Virus record (IMG/VR): IMGVR_UViG_3300032397_000020
Span: 1-49,720 of that record
Reading direction: 5' to 3' (one strand)
Length of the DNA: 49,720 bases
Source of the DNA: a virus
Part shown: in pieces, positions 49,330-49,720 of the stretch
Layout: each line of letters opens with the position of its first letter
Numbering within the stretch: position 1 is the stretch's first letter
Notes under the pieces: model-generated
Databases searched by the model: none
Told to the model about the DNA's origin: nothing
The model's input: only the letters and a program-made list of their open reading frames with translations
Translations under genes and position numbers: made by a program

Positions 49330-49581
49330 TCACTCTTTATAAGGAACACTCATGAAGCGCCACTCATCGGTATGCGATGACTTGCAAGTAGCATTATGAA
49401 ATCTTATGATATTTTGTTTTTCCATTATCACATCGAGTTCAATACCAGCCTCTGCGATCTCTTTGTCAACATTATTACTTTTGATGGCAGCATCCCATAT
49501 GATAGATGCTTGATCGAGACTGATACCCATCTCCTCACCACCATAAAACGCATACCATTCGCGAACATTATTTGCATGCAT
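49330..49581 (-). CDS. Small protein, unknown
   Basis: I prefer ATG 49581 (M-H-A-N-N-V-R-E-W-Y), 8 nt after TTGGAGA; ATG two codons earlier is too close to that site. The 83-residue product is acidic, with A-F-Y-G-G-E-E and a W-x-A-A-I-K-S-N-N motif. Function unknown. Confidence 0.62.
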   Translation of the reverse strand: MHANNVREWYAFYGGEEMGISLDQASIIWDAAIKSNNVDKEIAEAGIELDVIMEKQNIIRFHNATCKSSHTDEWRFMSVPYKE

Positions 49582-49657
49582 TGTCATTCTCCAATTAAAA
49601 GGTCGGCCGCATCGCAAACCAACTACCTTCGCAAATAGTTGATTGGGTCAAGCGAAA

Positions 49658-49720
49658 CTAGTCACCCCACCACGCTCTTATAATACTATCCACTTCACTG
49701 TCGGCGATATCGCCCCCGAC
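49658..49720 (-). CDS. C-terminal end of a gene running off the window
   Basis: The frame is open from the right edge and ends at TAG (49658-49660), giving 20 residues (V-G-G-D-I-A-D-S-E-V-D-S-I-I-R-A-W-W-G-D). It fits the strand and spacing of the neighbouring genes. Too short to identify. Confidence 0.5.
   Translation of the reverse strand, partial: VGGDIADSEVDSIIRAWWGD

Noticed and set aside
1-49720. Stop-codon reassignment, as seen in some large phages
   Set aside because: TAG, TAA and TGA all end well-supported genes at expected positions (TAG at 15603, 18621 and 26910).

Overview
The window looks like a 49.7-kb piece of a large tailed-phage genome: a contractile-tailed (myovirus-type) member of the Caudoviricetes, probably a large or jumbo metagenomic phage. 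The evidence is a terminase large subunit, a prohead protease, a probable HK97-fold major capsid protein, a contractile sheath and a tail tube. Genes are packed tightly, with many ATGA and TAATG overlaps. No replication or lysogeny genes are present, so this is only the virion-structure half of a larger genome. TAG, TAA and TGA all serve as stops, so there is no sign of code reassignment. The host cannot be told from the sequence.

Layout. Positions 1-1223 (minus strand) hold three small proteins that share an N-terminal tag (Y-E-x-A-F/L ... K-I-A/G-G). Positions 1400-15029 (plus) form the head module: a possible small terminase, TerL, a series of small Ala/Gly-rich virion-type proteins, a prohead protease with a long C-terminal extension, a probable scaffold, three tandem paralogous decoration-type proteins and the major capsid protein, closed by a strong terminator. 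Positions 15112-18621 hold connector/neck-type genes and an M15-like peptidase. Positions 18633-28562 hold an 11-gene cassette of glycosyltransferases (two of DxH type, several of DxD type), class I SAM methyltransferases and a radical-SAM/glycosyltransferase fusion, mostly overlapping like one operon. Positions 28641-39581 hold tail-fibre or surface proteins, three of them with 500-880 residues of a strict Ser-Pro-Ser-x-Ser-y repeat. Positions 39594-44802 hold a membrane-anchored protein, a probable tail terminator, the sheath and the tube, again ended by a terminator. From 44892 to the right edge all genes are on the minus strand and are small: zinc-ribbon proteins, a thioredoxin-like protein, small membrane proteins. 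They are separated by a recurring ~20-nt intergenic motif and by a roughly 550-nt, highly structured, apparently non-coding RNA locus.

How it may work together (inference). Six proteins here carry the Ser-rich, mucin-like repeat: two decoration paralogues, the neck-type protein and three fibre-type proteins. The glycosyltransferase/methyltransferase cassette lies between them. The simplest reading is a phage that makes a glycosylated, mucin-like surface coat with its own enzymes. Two further candidates for new biology are the structured RNA at about 46185-46740 and the shared N-terminal tag, which may be a capsid-targeting or protease-processing signal for internal head proteins.
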